The translations under genes and the position numbers were made by a program. Source: Streptomyces lydicus (GTDB lineage Bacteria; Actinomycetota; Actinomycetes; Streptomycetales; Streptomycetaceae). From it: a stretch of DNA of 64,000 nt. Positions 52,636 through 62,519 of this stretch are shown one piece after another (position 1 is the stretch's first letter; every line of letters starts with the position of its first letter). The stretch spans positions 1 through 64,000 of the forward strand of contig NZ_JNZA01000006.1 in the NCBI RefSeq assembly GCF_000717345.1, in the 5' to 3' direction. Below the pieces are notes generated by a model. It searched no databases and was not told the origin of the DNA. It worked only from the letters and a program-made list of their open reading frames with translations.

Positions 52636-54650
52636 CCACCGCGGACAAGGGGGCGGCCGCGCGCGCCGAGACCCCGGCGGCCACCGAGGAGACCCCTCAG
52701 GCCGCACCCCGGAGAGGCCCGGCCCCGGCGGCCGGCCCGGCCCGGTTCATGGGCGGCCAGCCCGCCGAGAAATCGATGGACTTCAAGGGCTCCGGCAAAC
52801 GGCTGCTGGCCCAGATGCGTCCCGAGCGCGGCATCATCTCCGTCGCGCTGGTGCTGGGCGTGCTGAGCGTGGCGCTGACCGTCATCGGCCCCAAGGTCCT
52901 CGGCCACGCGACCGACCTGATCATGTCCGGCATCGTCGGCCGCAAGCTGCCCGAGGGGATCACCAAGGCCCAGGCCGCGGCGCAGCTGCGCGCCCACGGG
53001 CAGGGCGGGCTCGCCGACATGCTCGGCGCGATGCCGGTCGTCCCCGGCCAGGGCATCGACTTCGACGCGGTGGGCGTGGTCCTGCTCTGGGTCACCCTGA
53101 TCTACGCGGGATCCTCGCTCTTCGGCTTCGTCCAGGCCCGGATCGCCACCCGGGTCGTCCAGCGCGCCGTCTACCGGATGCGCGAGCAGGTCGAGGAGAA
53201 GCTGGCCCGGCTGCCGCTGAGCTACTTCGACAAGCAGCAGCGCGGCGAGGTCCTCTCCCGGGCCACCAACGACATCGACAACATCCAGCAGACGCTGCAG
53301 CAGACCCTCAGCCAGATCGTGGCCTCGCTGCTGACCATCGTCGGCGTGCTCGCCATGATGTTCTGGATCTCCTGGCTGCTGGCGCTGGTCGCCCTGATCA
53401 CGGTGCCGGTCTCCGTCGTCGTGGCCACCAAGGTCGGCAAGCGCGCCCAGCCGCAGTTCGTCCAGCAGTGGAAGACGACCGGCAAGCTCAACGCCCACAT
53501 CGAGGAGATGTACACCGGCCACAGCCTGGTGAAGGTCTTCGGCCGGCAGCGGGAGTCCGCCGAGCTGTTCCGCGAGCAGAACGAGGCGCTCTACGCCGCG
53601 GGCTTCAAGGCCCAGTTCATCTCCGGCATCATCCAGCCCGCGATGATGTTCATCGGCAACCTCAACTACGTGCTGGTGGCGGTGGTCGGCGGACTGCGCG
53701 TCGCCTCCGGGGCACTGTCCATCGGTGACGTGCAGGCGTTCATCCAGTACTCCCGCCAGTTCAGCCAGCCGCTGACCCAGGTGGCCTCGATGGCCAACCT
53801 CGTCCAGTCCGGCGTCGCCTCCGCCGAGCGGGTCTTCGAACTGCTCGACGCCGACGAGCAGGAACCCGACCCCGAGCACGCCGAGCGCCCCGAAGAGGTC
53901 CGCGGCCGCGTCGAGTTCGAGGACGTCTCGTTCTCGTACACCCCCGACAAGCCGCTCATCGAGAACCTCTCGCTCGCCGTCCACCCCGGCCAGACCGTCG
54001 CGATCGTGGGCCCGACCGGCGCCGGCAAGACCACCCTCGTCAACCTCCTGATGCGCTTCTACGAGGTCGGCGGCGGCCGGATCACCCTCGACGGCACCGA
54101 CATCGCCGCCATGTCCCGCGAGGAGCTGCGCGCCAACATCGGCATGGTCCTCCAGGACACCTGGCTCTTCGGCGGCACGATCGCGGAGAACATCGCCTAC
54201 GGCGCCCCGTCCGGCACCTCGCTGGACAAGATCGTCGAGGCCGCCCGCGCCACCCACGTCGACCGCTTCGTGCGCACCCTCCCCGACGGCTACGACACCG
54301 TCATCGACGAGGAGGGCGGCAACGTGTCGGTCGGCGAGAAGCAGCTGATCACCATCGCCCGCGCGTTCCTCGCCGAGCCCGCCATCCTCGTCCTGGACGA
54401 GGCCACCAGCTCGGTCGACACCCGCACCGAGGTCCTCATCCAGCAGGCGATGGCCCAGCTCCGCGCCGGCCGCACCAGCTTCGTCATCGCCCACCGTCTC
54501 TCCACCATCCGTGACGCCGACACCATCCTCGTCATGGAGAACGGCAGCATCGTCGAACAGGGCTCCCACGACGCCCTGTTGGCCGCGAACGGCGCCTACG
54601 CGCGCCTGTACGCGGCCCAGTTCGCCGAGGCGGTGGCCGAGACGGGCTGA
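52632..54650 (+). CDS. ABC exporter half-transporter B (catalytic site)
   Basis: 672 aa from GTG 52632, overlapping the previous stop. An Ala/Pro-rich cytosolic N-terminus (about 45 residues) precedes six helices with a long extracellular loop after the first (about 95-145). The NBD has [20 protein letters not shown] with the catalytic Glu, and a non-canonical signature NVSVGEKQ. The normal LSGGQ of subunit A pairs with this Walker site; the altered signature pairs with A's degenerate site. The asymmetry fits a regulated heterodimeric exporter. Confidence 0.93.
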   Translation: MTTADKGAAARAETPAATEETPQAAPRRGPAPAAGPARFMGGQPAEKSMDFKGSGKRLLAQMRPERGIISVALVLGVLSVALTVIGPKVLGHATDLIMSGIVGRKLPEGITKAQAAAQLRAHGQGGLADMLGAMPVVPGQGIDFDAVGVVLLWVTLIYAGSSLFGFVQARIATRVVQRAVYRMREQVEEKLARLPLSYFDKQQRGEVLSRATNDIDNIQQTLQQTLSQIVASLLTIVGVLAMMFWISWLLALVALITVPVSVVVATKVGKRAQPQFVQQWKTTGKLNAHIEEMYTGHSLVKVFGRQRESAELFREQNEALYAAGFKAQFISGIIQPAMMFIGNLNYVLVAVVGGLRVASGALSIGDVQAFIQYSRQFSQPLTQVASMANLVQSGVASAERVFELLDADEQEPDPEHAERPEEVRGRVEFEDVSFSYTPDKPLIENLSLAVHPGQTVAIVGPTGAGKTTLVNLLMRFYEVGGGRITLDGTDIAAMSREELRANIGMVLQDTWLFGGTIAENIAYGAPSGTSLDKIVEAARATHVDRFVRTLPDGYDTVIDEEGGNVSVGEKQLITIARAFLAEPAILVLDEATSSVDTRTEVLIQQAMAQLRAGRTSFVIAHRLSTIRDADTILVMENGSIVEQGSHDALLAANGAYARLYAAQFAEAVAETG

Positions 54651-54672
54651 GACCGGGCCGCTCTCCCCGGTC
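54651..54672 (+). terminator. probable terminator after ABC exporter operon
   Basis: A 7-bp perfect stem GACCGGG/CCCGGTC with an eight-base loop begins immediately after the stop codon. No T-tract follows. Confidence 0.55.
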
Positions 54673-55013
54673 CCGCGTCCGATGAGATCGGCATTTAAAC
54701 GCACATCGAGGGCGGTCCGTCGCTAACGTAAGACACGAACGTGTCGTACGGGCGGATCGCGACGTATGGGGCCGGGAATTGTCCCGGAGGCCCCGGCTCC
54801 CAGGAGGAACTCCTGTGGCAGCCGGGGCTGTTGCCGGTGATGGGTGCACGCCGAAATGGGGCCTCTCCTCACCATCGGGCGGCAACCGCGCGGAACCTCC
54901 GGGGACGACGTCGCGCGTGGCGAGGGGCTCCACCGCCCTGCCCCGTCGGATCGGCGAGGCGGCAGGAAGACGGTCCGGCGGTGTTGCCGGGAACAACCGA
55001 GCAGCTCCACCGC
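54673..55013. other. about 340-bp intergenic region before DUF3800 gene
   Basis: A near-perfect dyad GACACG-AA-CGTGTC lies at 54732-54745 and may be an operator. The reading frame of the DUF3800 gene stays open back to 54741, but the extra residues look like non-coding sequence and no good ribosome-binding site supports a longer start. Confidence 0.5.
54732..54745. promoter_or_regulatory. GACACG-AA-CGTGTC dyad
   Basis: Six-base arms around AA in the region between the ABC exporter and the DUF3800 gene. A candidate operator by symmetry only. Confidence 0.45.
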
Positions 55014-55712
55014 ATGGAGCCGGCCCTGACCACTGCGCACACGCCGACCAGGATCTACTACGTGGACGACTCGGGCGATGCCAGAAGCCTCGCCGTCATC
55101 GGCTGGTTAGGCATCGAACTCGCCCACTGGCAGCCGGCTTTGGACAGCTGGCAGCACTTCCGGCGCGGCCTGCACACCGACCCGGCCCTCGACATCCGCG
55201 CCGATGACGAACTGCACGCCGTGAACCTCGCCGCGGGCCGCGGCCGCCGCCTCAACGAAGCCGTACGCACCCACGGCGAGGTGCAGAAGTCCCGGTACCG
55301 GGACGTCGTGCGGCGCGGACTGGAGACCGTGGCGAAGATGCCCGGCGCGACGGCCGGTGCGGCCTACCGCCGGACCCACGACATCGGCCGGGACCGCGCC
55401 GGCCTCTACGCGGCGTGGATCGAACGCCTCAACGCGCAGCACGCGGCGTCCGGCAGCCATGCGCTCGTCGTGGTGGACGGGGACGGCACCGAGCACGCGC
55501 TGCGCCGGGCCCACCGCGCACTCCAGGGCGGCGCCCGGCACGTCATCGAGGACCCGCTGTTCGTCCCGGCGCACCGCAACCACCTGGTGCAGGCGGCGGA
55601 CTTCATCGCGCACGCGGCGTTCCAGCACCTGGCCCGCCAACCGAACCGCGAGCCGATGCGGGAGTGGTTCCCGGAGATCCTGCCGGACGCAGGGCCCCCG
55701 GTGGCCCTGTGA
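55014..55712 (+). CDS. DUF3800 protein
   Basis: 232 aa; start uncertain (weak site; in-frame GTG near 54981 is an alternative). The DUF3800 pattern is clear: N-terminal IYYVDDSGD with Asp18/Asp19, a central ALVVVDGDG and a late QAADFIAHAAF. These acidic residues match the RNase H-like nuclease fold proposed for the family. DUF3800 proteins are often in mobile or defence contexts. About 160 bp before a 767-residue unknown gene, possibly a two-gene unit. Confidence 0.8.
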   Translation: MEPALTTAHTPTRIYYVDDSGDARSLAVIGWLGIELAHWQPALDSWQHFRRGLHTDPALDIRADDELHAVNLAAGRGRRLNEAVRTHGEVQKSRYRDVVRRGLETVAKMPGATAGAAYRRTHDIGRDRAGLYAAWIERLNAQHAASGSHALVVVDGDGTEHALRRAHRALQGGARHVIEDPLFVPAHRNHLVQAADFIAHAAFQHLARQPNREPMREWFPEILPDAGPPVAL

Positions 55713-55869
55713 CCCCCGCCGTTGCCGGTGCCGCTCTCCGGGCTCCGGGCGCCGGGCCCCGGCCATCGGTCGGGGCCCGGCCATCGGACCTGGTGCCCCG
55801 GATACCCGGGCCAGGACCGCGCTTCTACCTTCGCACATCACTTGTCGCCGATGGAGGTTCGTACCGACG

Positions 55870-58173
55870 ATGACGACGGAAGAGAAGATCACCTTCGACT
55901 GGGGCGACACCCGGGTCGAGGTGTCGGGCTTCCAGCCCGTCCTGCCCAAGGCCCCCGACGGCGACGACCGGCAGAAGGTGATCGCCGCCGCGCGCACCAA
56001 CCGGCTCGCCGCGCTGCCCGAGGACGCCTGGCACGCCGTCGCCCGCGGCGCGGTGACGCCCGAGGCGGTGGCCGTCCAGCTCCAGAGCCAGGCCGGCGAG
56101 GCCGGCCTGCTGATGGCGGAGCACGTCGACGGAGCCACCCTCAGATCGCTGCACAGCCGGGTCTGGCTCACCGAGTTGTTCCCCGGCATCCAGCCGCGGA
56201 CCGGCCAGGAGGCCATGGAGATCCCCGATCCCAAGGTCATGGGGGTCGTCCGCGACGGCCGGCCCGAGGCGCTGCTGACGTACGAGTACCAGGACCACGA
56301 CCACCTGCGGAACCACCTCTGGCAGACCATCGAGGGCACCCTCCGGCTCAACAGTTACGCACCGTCCGTCCTCGCCCGCCGGGTGACCCGCGCGGTCATC
56401 GCGCACCCGGTGGAGCTCCGCTTCGAGGACGGCTCCGACCCGGTGTACGCCCTCGTCGTCCGCGACGGCATCACCCGCGTCGCCAGCGCCTGGAACGTCC
56501 TGGCCGGGCCGCGCGCGGAGCCCGACGAGGTGGCGGACCTCGCCGCGGACGTGCTGCTGGCCGGGGCCGAGGGGGCGCGGACCGAGGCCGGCAAGACCCG
56601 CAGCCAGCACATGGGGCAGGCGCGGGAGGCCCAACGCCGCAAACTGCGCGAGGAGTTCGAACGCGGCTGCGCCCCGGGGCAGCGCCCCTCCGACCGGGCG
56701 ATCCAGATCGGGCAGACGTATGTGCTGCCCGCGCAGATCGCCGTGGGCGTCGAGCCCTACCCGGACAACAAGCTGGACGACGCGGACCTCTTCGACGACG
56801 CGCTGCGCTCGATCCTGGCCAGCGTGCACGTGGAGTTCAAGGAATGGACCCCGGCGGCCCAGAACGTCGAGGTCGCCAGCCGGGCGCTCAACCGCCTCGT
56901 GCAGATCCCGCCGGACGGCGTGGACGCCGACGACCTGCGCCACGTCTACGGGCTCGCCGTCGGACGGATCGGCACCGCCGAGTTCCCCAAGGTGTTCAAG
57001 AACGGCGACATCCCGGGGACCGCGCTGTGGCGGGCCGTCTACCTGGTCAACATCCTGACCCGTCCGGACCTCTTCGAGGCGCTGAAGAACTACGCCAAGG
57101 AGATCAAGGGCGAACGCCGCATGGCGACCAAGGGCTTCGCGGGTCTGCTCGGCCCGCTCGTGGACCGTCCCTGGCGCACGGCCAAGCAGGACGTGACGAA
57201 GCAGGCCCGGAACGCCTGGACGAACGGCGGGGTGCTCTGCGACGACGTGGTGAAGGCCGACTGGGACCCGGTCCCCACCGACGACTTCACCACCCTGGTG
57301 GAACCCGCCCGGAAGGGCGACGAGAACGCCCGCCTCACCCTCGCCGTCGGCGGCGGCGTGGCCCTCATCGCGGACAAACTCCTCACCCGCAACGTGGGCT
57401 CGGCGGTGGGCGCCCCGCGGGAGAACGGCGGCGTGCCGTTCCGCGCGGACGTCCACACGACGGTGGGGAATCTGGCCCGCAGGGACAACGAGCTGGGCCT
57501 GTGGACGCTCGCCCTGACCGCGCAGCGCTTCCTGGACACCGGTCTGCCGCGCAACGCCGCCACCCGCCGGCCGCTGGTCAAGCGGACCGATCCGGCGCAG
57601 GACGACGACAGCTACGTGCACCACAAGATCGACCTCGCGGCACCCGACCGCGTCTGCCGGGACGAGGCGGGCGAGCCCGTACTGCTGACCCAGTGGGACG
57701 TGGTCTGGGCGTCGGACGAACCCAAGGCCCGCAAGGAGACCGCGAAGCGGCACACGCAGTACGGCGGGCTCCTGGCCGGTCCCTCCGCGCCGGGCGACGG
57801 GCAGGCGGCGTCCGGTGCCGCCGATGACGAGCGGGCCGAGGACGCACCGACCGGCCCGGGCCCGAGGAAGCAGTCCGCCGCTCAGCGCAGCGCGACGGAG
57901 CGCCGGCGGCTCGGCGAGCTCCTGGAGCAGGCCCGGGACTCCATCGACGCCCTGCTGGACCTCGCGCCCCAGGTCGGCACCTGGCCGCCGCTGCTCGGGC
58001 GGGCGGAGGAGTGGGGCAAGCTCCACAGCTCCGCCTCGCACGTGCAGGCCGCACTGTGGAACCACCGGCCCCCGGAGGCCGACCCGGACACGGACGGCGA
58101 GGAGGAGCCGGAGGACGGGCCGGAGGCGCACGACGAGGACGGGGACGAGTCGGCGGCGGAAGCCGGCGAGTGA
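55870..58173 (+). CDS. large protein of unknown function, 767 aa, next to DUF3800
   Basis: ATG with GGAGG about 12 bases upstream. Soluble, no signal or membrane helix. Residues about 145-210 (VLARRVTRAVIAHPVELRF, then PVYALVVRDGITRVASAW) resemble part of a ParB-like substrate-recognition module, as a weak impression only. The middle is helical, and residues about 640-767 are Glu/Asp-rich with a predicted coiled segment. Codon use is normal for the chromosome. I do not recognise a family. Its closeness to the DUF3800 gene suggests a joint system, possibly nucleic-acid directed; that is speculation. Confidence 0.75.
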   Translation: MTTEEKITFDWGDTRVEVSGFQPVLPKAPDGDDRQKVIAAARTNRLAALPEDAWHAVARGAVTPEAVAVQLQSQAGEAGLLMAEHVDGATLRSLHSRVWLTELFPGIQPRTGQEAMEIPDPKVMGVVRDGRPEALLTYEYQDHDHLRNHLWQTIEGTLRLNSYAPSVLARRVTRAVIAHPVELRFEDGSDPVYALVVRDGITRVASAWNVLAGPRAEPDEVADLAADVLLAGAEGARTEAGKTRSQHMGQAREAQRRKLREEFERGCAPGQRPSDRAIQIGQTYVLPAQIAVGVEPYPDNKLDDADLFDDALRSILASVHVEFKEWTPAAQNVEVASRALNRLVQIPPDGVDADDLRHVYGLAVGRIGTAEFPKVFKNGDIPGTALWRAVYLVNILTRPDLFEALKNYAKEIKGERRMATKGFAGLLGPLVDRPWRTAKQDVTKQARNAWTNGGVLCDDVVKADWDPVPTDDFTTLVEPARKGDENARLTLAVGGGVALIADKLLTRNVGSAVGAPRENGGVPFRADVHTTVGNLARRDNELGLWTLALTAQRFLDTGLPRNAATRRPLVKRTDPAQDDDSYVHHKIDLAAPDRVCRDEAGEPVLLTQWDVVWASDEPKARKETAKRHTQYGGLLAGPSAPGDGQAASGAADDERAEDAPTGPGPRKQSAAQRSATERRRLGELLEQARDSIDALLDLAPQVGTWPPLLGRAEEWGKLHSSASHVQAALWNHRPPEADPDTDGEEEPEDGPEAHDEDGDESAAEAGE

Positions 58174-58188
58174 CGCCCGGCCGGCGGA

Positions 58189-59076
58189 TCAGGGGTGCGC
58201 GGCGTCGCCCCGGTCCGCCGGGACGTGCCCGGTGATCCACTCCGCCACCCGCGCCAGCAGCCCGGCGTCCGCCGCGTTCTCCGCGTGGCCGAAGCCCGGC
58301 TCGATCCACAGTTCCGCCGTGGCGGGGTCGGCCGCGGCCAGCAGCATCCGCGGGTGGTCGAGCGGGAAGTACGGGTCGCGGTCGCCGTGGACGAGGAGGA
58401 GGGGGGTGGGGGCGATCAGCGGGACGGCCTCGGTGGGCGAGAGGGGGACGGGGTCCCAGTCCTCGGGGTGGATGCGGGTGCGCAGCACGAGGCGGGAGAC
58501 GAGCCGGCCGGAGGGGAGGGTGACGGCCCGGTGGAGGCGGCGCATAGGGGCGGTCCCGCGGTAGTACCAGCGGGCCGGTGCGCTGATCGAGACGACCGTG
58601 TCGGTGTGCGCACCCGTGCGCTCCCTGTGCGCTCCCCGGCCGTACAGGGCCGCGTGCCGCAGCACGACGGAGCCGCCCATGGAGAAGCCGACGGTGGCGA
58701 TCCGGCGGTGGCCCAGCGCCCGCGCCCAGCGGACCGCGGCGGCCAGGTCCAGCACCTCCCGGTCGCCGACCGTCGAGCGGCCCCCGGACCGGCCGTGACC
58801 CCGGAAGGAGAACGTGATCACGTCCGCATGCTGGGAAAATGCGGCAGTCGCGCGAAGAAGTGCGGGCCGGTCCAGCGCCCCGGTGAAACCGTGTGCGAGG
58901 ACGATCGCCGAGGGGGCCGGCGGGGTGGCCGGATCCGCGTGGGCACGGGCCTTCCGGGGGGTGTGGGCGGCCTCGATCCGCACCCCGTCATCCGTCAACA
59001 AGGACACGCGATGACCACTCGAAGTGATCGACGGAACACAAGAACGTGCAAAATCGGCCTCGGGTCCGGAAGTCAT
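58189..59076 (-). CDS. alpha/beta hydrolase
   Basis: 295 aa from ATG 59076. Nucleophile elbow GFSMGGSV, acid in HGDRDPYF and His in GFGHAEN complete the catalytic triad; AHGFTGA supplies the oxyanion loop. Esterase/lipase-like (Hydrolase_4-type), substrate unknown. Divergent from glnR. From memory, an alpha/beta hydrolase also flanks glnR in S. coelicolor. Confidence 0.88.
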   Translation of the reverse strand: MTSGPEADFARSCVPSITSSGHRVSLLTDDGVRIEAAHTPRKARAHADPATPPAPSAIVLAHGFTGALDRPALLRATAAFSQHADVITFSFRGHGRSGGRSTVGDREVLDLAAAVRWARALGHRRIATVGFSMGGSVVLRHAALYGRGAHRERTGAHTDTVVSISAPARWYYRGTAPMRRLHRAVTLPSGRLVSRLVLRTRIHPEDWDPVPLSPTEAVPLIAPTPLLLVHGDRDPYFPLDHPRMLLAAADPATAELWIEPGFGHAENAADAGLLARVAEWITGHVPADRGDAAHP

Positions 59077-59098
59077 GTGAGCTATTCTGCTGGGCAAG

Positions 59099-59132
59099 AA
59101 GGATCCGGGCAGCGTTGCCCCCGGGTCCTTTT
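59099..59132 (+). terminator. intrinsic terminator/attenuator in the glnR leader
   Basis: An 11-bp stem (59099-59109 with 59120-59130; one G-T pair) with a ten-base loop is followed by T4. It sits about 190 bp before the glnR start and on the glnR strand, so it could attenuate glnR or end a small leader RNA. No gene ends here on the plus strand. Confidence 0.7.
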
Positions 59133-59321
59133 GTGCTTTCAGCCACGTACGCGCGGCTGCGAGGACCGTACGAAGCAGTGCCGCAGACTCCCCCGGCCAG
59201 GGCCGGGTGGTGCCCCCGTCGCAGGGACCGAGGAGGAACCAGACGTCATGGGCGAGCGAAGCAGGCAGGACCGCGAGCAGATCAGGGTGGAAAGCTCCGG
59301 AAACCGGGCAGGTGGTCGGAG

Positions 59322-60149
59322 GTGAGTTCGCTCCTGCTGCTGACCAACGCACTCCAGCCGTCGACGGAGGTGCTCCCGGCGCTCGGCCTGCTGCTGCACA
59401 GCGTGCGGGTGGCCCCGGCCGAGGGCCCGGCCCTCATCGACACCCCCGGGGCCGACGTCATACTGATCGACGGCCGCCGCGACCTGCCCCACGTACGGTC
59501 CCTGTGCCAGCTGCTGCGGTCCACCGGCCCCGGCTGCCCGCTGGTCCTGGTCGTCACCGAGGGCGGCCTGGCCGCCGTCACCGCCGACTGGGGCGTCGAC
59601 GACGTCATGCTGGACACGGCCGGCCCGGCCGAGGTCGAGGCCCGGCTGCGGCTGGCGATGGGCCGCCAGCAGATCACCACCGACGACGGCCCCATGGAGA
59701 TCCGCAACGGCGACCTCTCGGTGGACGAGGCGACCTACAGCGCCAAGCTGAAGGGCCGGGTCCTGGACCTGACCTTCAAGGAGTTCGAGCTGCTGAAGTA
59801 CCTCGCCCAGCACCCGGGCCGGGTCTTCACCCGCGCCCAGCTCCTGCAGGAGGTCTGGGGCTACGACTACTTCGGCGGCACCCGCACCGTCGACGTGCAC
59901 GTCCGGCGGCTGCGCGCCAAGCTCGGCCCCGAGCACGAGTCGCTGATCGGCACGGTCCGCAACGTCGGCTACCGCTTCGTCACGCCCGAGAAGCCGGACC
60001 GCTCCGCGGAGTCCAAGGCCAAGGGGGACGCCGCGAAGGCGGCGCAGTCCTCCGACGGCGGCCGCCCGGCACCCGCCGACGGCGACACCGCCGCCCGGCC
60101 GGTCGCCCCGGCTTCCGAATCCACGGGCGCACGGCCTGCCCGCCGGTAG
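59322..60149 (+). CDS. glnR: GlnR, global nitrogen regulator
   Basis: 275 aa from GTG 59322 (AGGTGG seven bases upstream). Receiver-like domain (1-115) with Asp50 but without the full phosphorylation pocket: it is an orphan OmpR-type regulator. The winged-helix domain ([20 protein letters not shown] ... [13 protein letters not shown], about 140-225) is followed by a disordered tail. The sequence matches my recollection of S. coelicolor GlnR (SCO4159), activator of glnA, amtB and other nitrogen genes. The tail beyond about residue 235 is longer than I remember. Confidence 0.95.
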   Translation: MSSLLLLTNALQPSTEVLPALGLLLHSVRVAPAEGPALIDTPGADVILIDGRRDLPHVRSLCQLLRSTGPGCPLVLVVTEGGLAAVTADWGVDDVMLDTAGPAEVEARLRLAMGRQQITTDDGPMEIRNGDLSVDEATYSAKLKGRVLDLTFKEFELLKYLAQHPGRVFTRAQLLQEVWGYDYFGGTRTVDVHVRRLRAKLGPEHESLIGTVRNVGYRFVTPEKPDRSAESKAKGDAAKAAQSSDGGRPAPADGDTAARPVAPASESTGARPARR

Positions 60150-60173
60150 GACCACCCGCGTAGACTGCCGCGC

Positions 60174-61199
60174 GTGGCCAAGGTGACGCGGGATGATGTG
60201 GCAAGACTGGCGGGTACGTCGACCGCTGTTGTCAGTTACGTCATCAACAACGGACCACGGCCGGTCGCCCCGGCCACGCGCGAGCGGGTGCTCGCCGCCA
60301 TCAAGGAGCTCGGCTACCGGCCGGACCGCGTCGCGCAGGCGATGGCGTCCCGCCGTACCGACCTCATAGGTCTGATCGTGCCGGACACCCGGCAGCCGTT
60401 CTTCGCGGAGATGGCGCACGCCGTCGAACAGGCCGCCGCCGAGCGCGGGAAGATGGTGCTGGTCGGCAACGCCAACTACCTCGACGAGCGCGAGGTGCAC
60501 TACCTGCGCGCGTTCCTCGGGATGCGGGTGTCCGGGCTGATCCTGATCAGCCAGGGCCCCAGCGAGCACGCCGCCGCCGAGATCGACGCCTGGGACGCCC
60601 GGGTGGTGCTGCTGCACCGCCGGCCGGACGCCATCGACGACGTCGCGGTGATGACCGACGACATCTGGGGCGCGCAGCTGGCGACCCGGCACCTGCTGGA
60701 GCACGGCCATCCGTACGTCGCCTTCCTCGGCGGCACGGAGGAGACCCCGAAGTCCGGCGACCCGGTCACCGACCACGTCGAGGGCTGGCGCCGGGCGATG
60801 CTGGAGTCGGGCAAGCCCTCGGAGGGCCGCTACTTCGAGGCGCCGTACAACCGCTACGACGCCTACCAGGTCGCGCTGAAGCTGCTGGCCGGGCCGGACC
60901 GGCCGCCGGCCATCATGTGCGCCACCGACGACCAGGCCATCGGCGTGCTGCGGGCCGCCCGTGAGCTGCGCATCGACGTGCCCGGCGAACTGGCCGTCGC
61001 GGGCTTCGACGACGTCAAGGAAGCCGCCCTCACCGACCCGCCGCTGACCACCGTCGCCTCCGACCGCCAGGCGATGGCCCGGGCCGCGGTCGACCTGGTG
61101 CTGGACGACGGCCTGCGCATCGTCGGCTCCCGCCGCGAGCGCCTGCGGCAGTTCCCCTCGCGCCTGGTCGTCCGCCGCTCCTGCGGCTGCGGCGGCTGA
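60174..61199 (+). CDS. LacI-family regulator
   Basis: 341 aa from GTG 60174. N-terminal Lac[27 protein letters not shown] and hinge ([11 protein letters not shown]), followed by a periplasmic-binding-protein-like ligand domain ([37 protein letters not shown]). The tail ends CGCGG. 24 bp after glnR, on the same strand, so likely co-transcribed with it. The sugar or other ligand is unknown. Confidence 0.93.
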   Translation: MAKVTRDDVARLAGTSTAVVSYVINNGPRPVAPATRERVLAAIKELGYRPDRVAQAMASRRTDLIGLIVPDTRQPFFAEMAHAVEQAAAERGKMVLVGNANYLDEREVHYLRAFLGMRVSGLILISQGPSEHAAAEIDAWDARVVLLHRRPDAIDDVAVMTDDIWGAQLATRHLLEHGHPYVAFLGGTEETPKSGDPVTDHVEGWRRAMLESGKPSEGRYFEAPYNRYDAYQVALKLLAGPDRPPAIMCATDDQAIGVLRAARELRIDVPGELAVAGFDDVKEAALTDPPLTTVASDRQAMARAAVDLVLDDGLRIVGSRRERLRQFPSRLVVRRSCGCGG

Positions 61200-61247
61200 C
61201 CCGCGCCGGGCTGCCTTTATATCGGGCATACCCACTTCTGTCGGGTC

Positions 61248-61280
61248 TCTCAGGACGCTCTCAGGCAGTTCTCATGGAGC
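61248..61280 (+). promoter_or_regulatory. three 11-bp direct repeats, probable response-regulator operator
   Basis: TCTCAGGACGC, TCTCAGGCAGT and TCTCATGGAGC follow each other without gap, sharing TCTCA at 11-bp steps. The array ends 18 bp before the protease ATG. Direct repeats on one helix face fit an OmpR-type regulator. TCTCAG-type repeats are used by mycobacterial MprA, and an MprA-like regulator is encoded two genes downstream. Confidence 0.8.
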
Positions 61281-61298
61281 GGGCGCATTGTCTTGACC

Positions 61299-62393
61299 AT
61301 GACCGAGAGCTACCGCCGAAGCGGCGATGAGATGCCACAGAACGGGCCGTACGCGTACGGCGCCCAGCACGGCCCCCAGCACGGCCCCCAGCACGGTTCC
61401 CACCACGGAGCCCCGTACGGCGACCACGCCGGAGCGGCGGTTCCGCCGCCCCCGCCGTACGCACCCGGCCCCGAGGGAGCGCCGGAAGCGCGGCGCCGGG
61501 CCCGTCGGCCGGTGGCGCTGCTCGCGGCGGTGGCGGTCGCCTCCGGTCTCATCGGCGGCGGCAGCGCGGCGCTGATCGCCGGGGCGACCCACCAAGACAC
61601 CCAGAACTCCGCCTCCACACCGCTGGTCAACGCGGGCAAGAACAGCGGCAGCGGCGTCGCGGGAGTGGCCAAGGCGGTCAGCCCGGCGATCGTGGAGATC
61701 AAGGCGCGGACCGGCAGCGGGGAGTCCACCGGCTCCGGCGTCGTGCTCACCAGCGGCGGCGAGATCATCACCAACAACCACGTGGTGGCCGGTGCGGACA
61801 CCGTCACCGTCGCCTTCAGCGACGGCAGCAGGAAGACCGCCCGGGTCACCGGCACCGACCCGGACAAGGACCTGGCGCTGATCAAGATCGGCGGCGCCAA
61901 GGGTCTGACCGCCGCCTCGCTCGGCGACTCCGACAAGGTCGCGGTCGGGGACGGCGTGGTGGCCATCGGCTCGCCCGAGGGCCTGACCGGCTCGGTGACC
62001 AGCGGCATCGTCTCCGCCCTCAACCGGGACGTCACCGTCCCCAAGGAGCAGGGCCGGGGGCAGGGACAGGGGCAGCAGGGCGGCGGGGACGACGGCGGCT
62101 GGCCGTTCGAGTTCGGCGGCAACCAGTACAACGGCGACACCGGCTCGTCCAAGACCTCGTACAAGGCGATACAGACCGACGCCTCGCTCAACCCGGGCAA
62201 CTCCGGTGGCGCCCTGATCAACATGCAGGGACAGATCATCGGCATCAACTCGGCGATGTACTCGCCCACCTCGGCCTCCAGCAGCACCGCGGGCAGCGTC
62301 GGACTCGGCTTCGCCATCCCGATCAACACCGTCAAGGCCGACCTCGACTCGCTGCGGGACGGCGGCAGCGGGGGCAGCAACAGCGGCGTCTGA
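61299..62393 (+). CDS. HtrA-like trypsin-type serine protease without PDZ domain
   Basis: 364 aa; ATG 61299 taken rather than TTG two codons earlier. An N-terminal His/Gln/Gly/Pro-rich cytosolic part includes three 12-bp repeats (61365-61400) encoding QHGP-type units, then a membrane anchor (about 71-95). The trypsin domain has His161 (NNHVV), Asp191 (KDLALI) and Ser302 (GNSGG). Unlike PepD/HtrA it ends right after the protease domain, with no PDZ. It is an extracytoplasmic quality-control protease, likely regulated by the following two-component system. Confidence 0.92.
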   Translation: MTESYRRSGDEMPQNGPYAYGAQHGPQHGPQHGSHHGAPYGDHAGAAVPPPPPYAPGPEGAPEARRRARRPVALLAAVAVASGLIGGGSAALIAGATHQDTQNSASTPLVNAGKNSGSGVAGVAKAVSPAIVEIKARTGSGESTGSGVVLTSGGEIITNNHVVAGADTVTVAFSDGSRKTARVTGTDPDKDLALIKIGGAKGLTAASLGDSDKVAVGDGVVAIGSPEGLTGSVTSGIVSALNRDVTVPKEQGRGQGQGQQGGGDDGGWPFEFGGNQYNGDTGSSKTSYKAIQTDASLNPGNSGGALINMQGQIIGINSAMYSPTSASSSTAGSVGLGFAIPINTVKADLDSLRDGGSGGSNSGV

Positions 62394-62519
62394 GCGCCCG
62401 CCCGTCACCCGCCGCCACCCGGCCGGAGACGCTCCGCGTCCCCCTCCCAATGGCGCGCCGCCGTGCAAGGCTGAGGACCGGCCCCGTACGTTCCGCATTT
62501 CCCCGAGGTAGCCAGACAC

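Noticed and set aside
52587..54704. 705-residue open frame opposite the ABC exporter
   Set aside because: Composition (Asp, Gly, Val, Leu repeats) is that of an antisense shadow; the plus strand has clear ABC motifs.
55825..58131. 768-residue open frame opposite the unknown 767-residue gene
   Set aside because: The plus-strand frame has a ribosome-binding site, normal codon use and balanced composition. The minus frame is Val/Arg/Gly/Leu-skewed.
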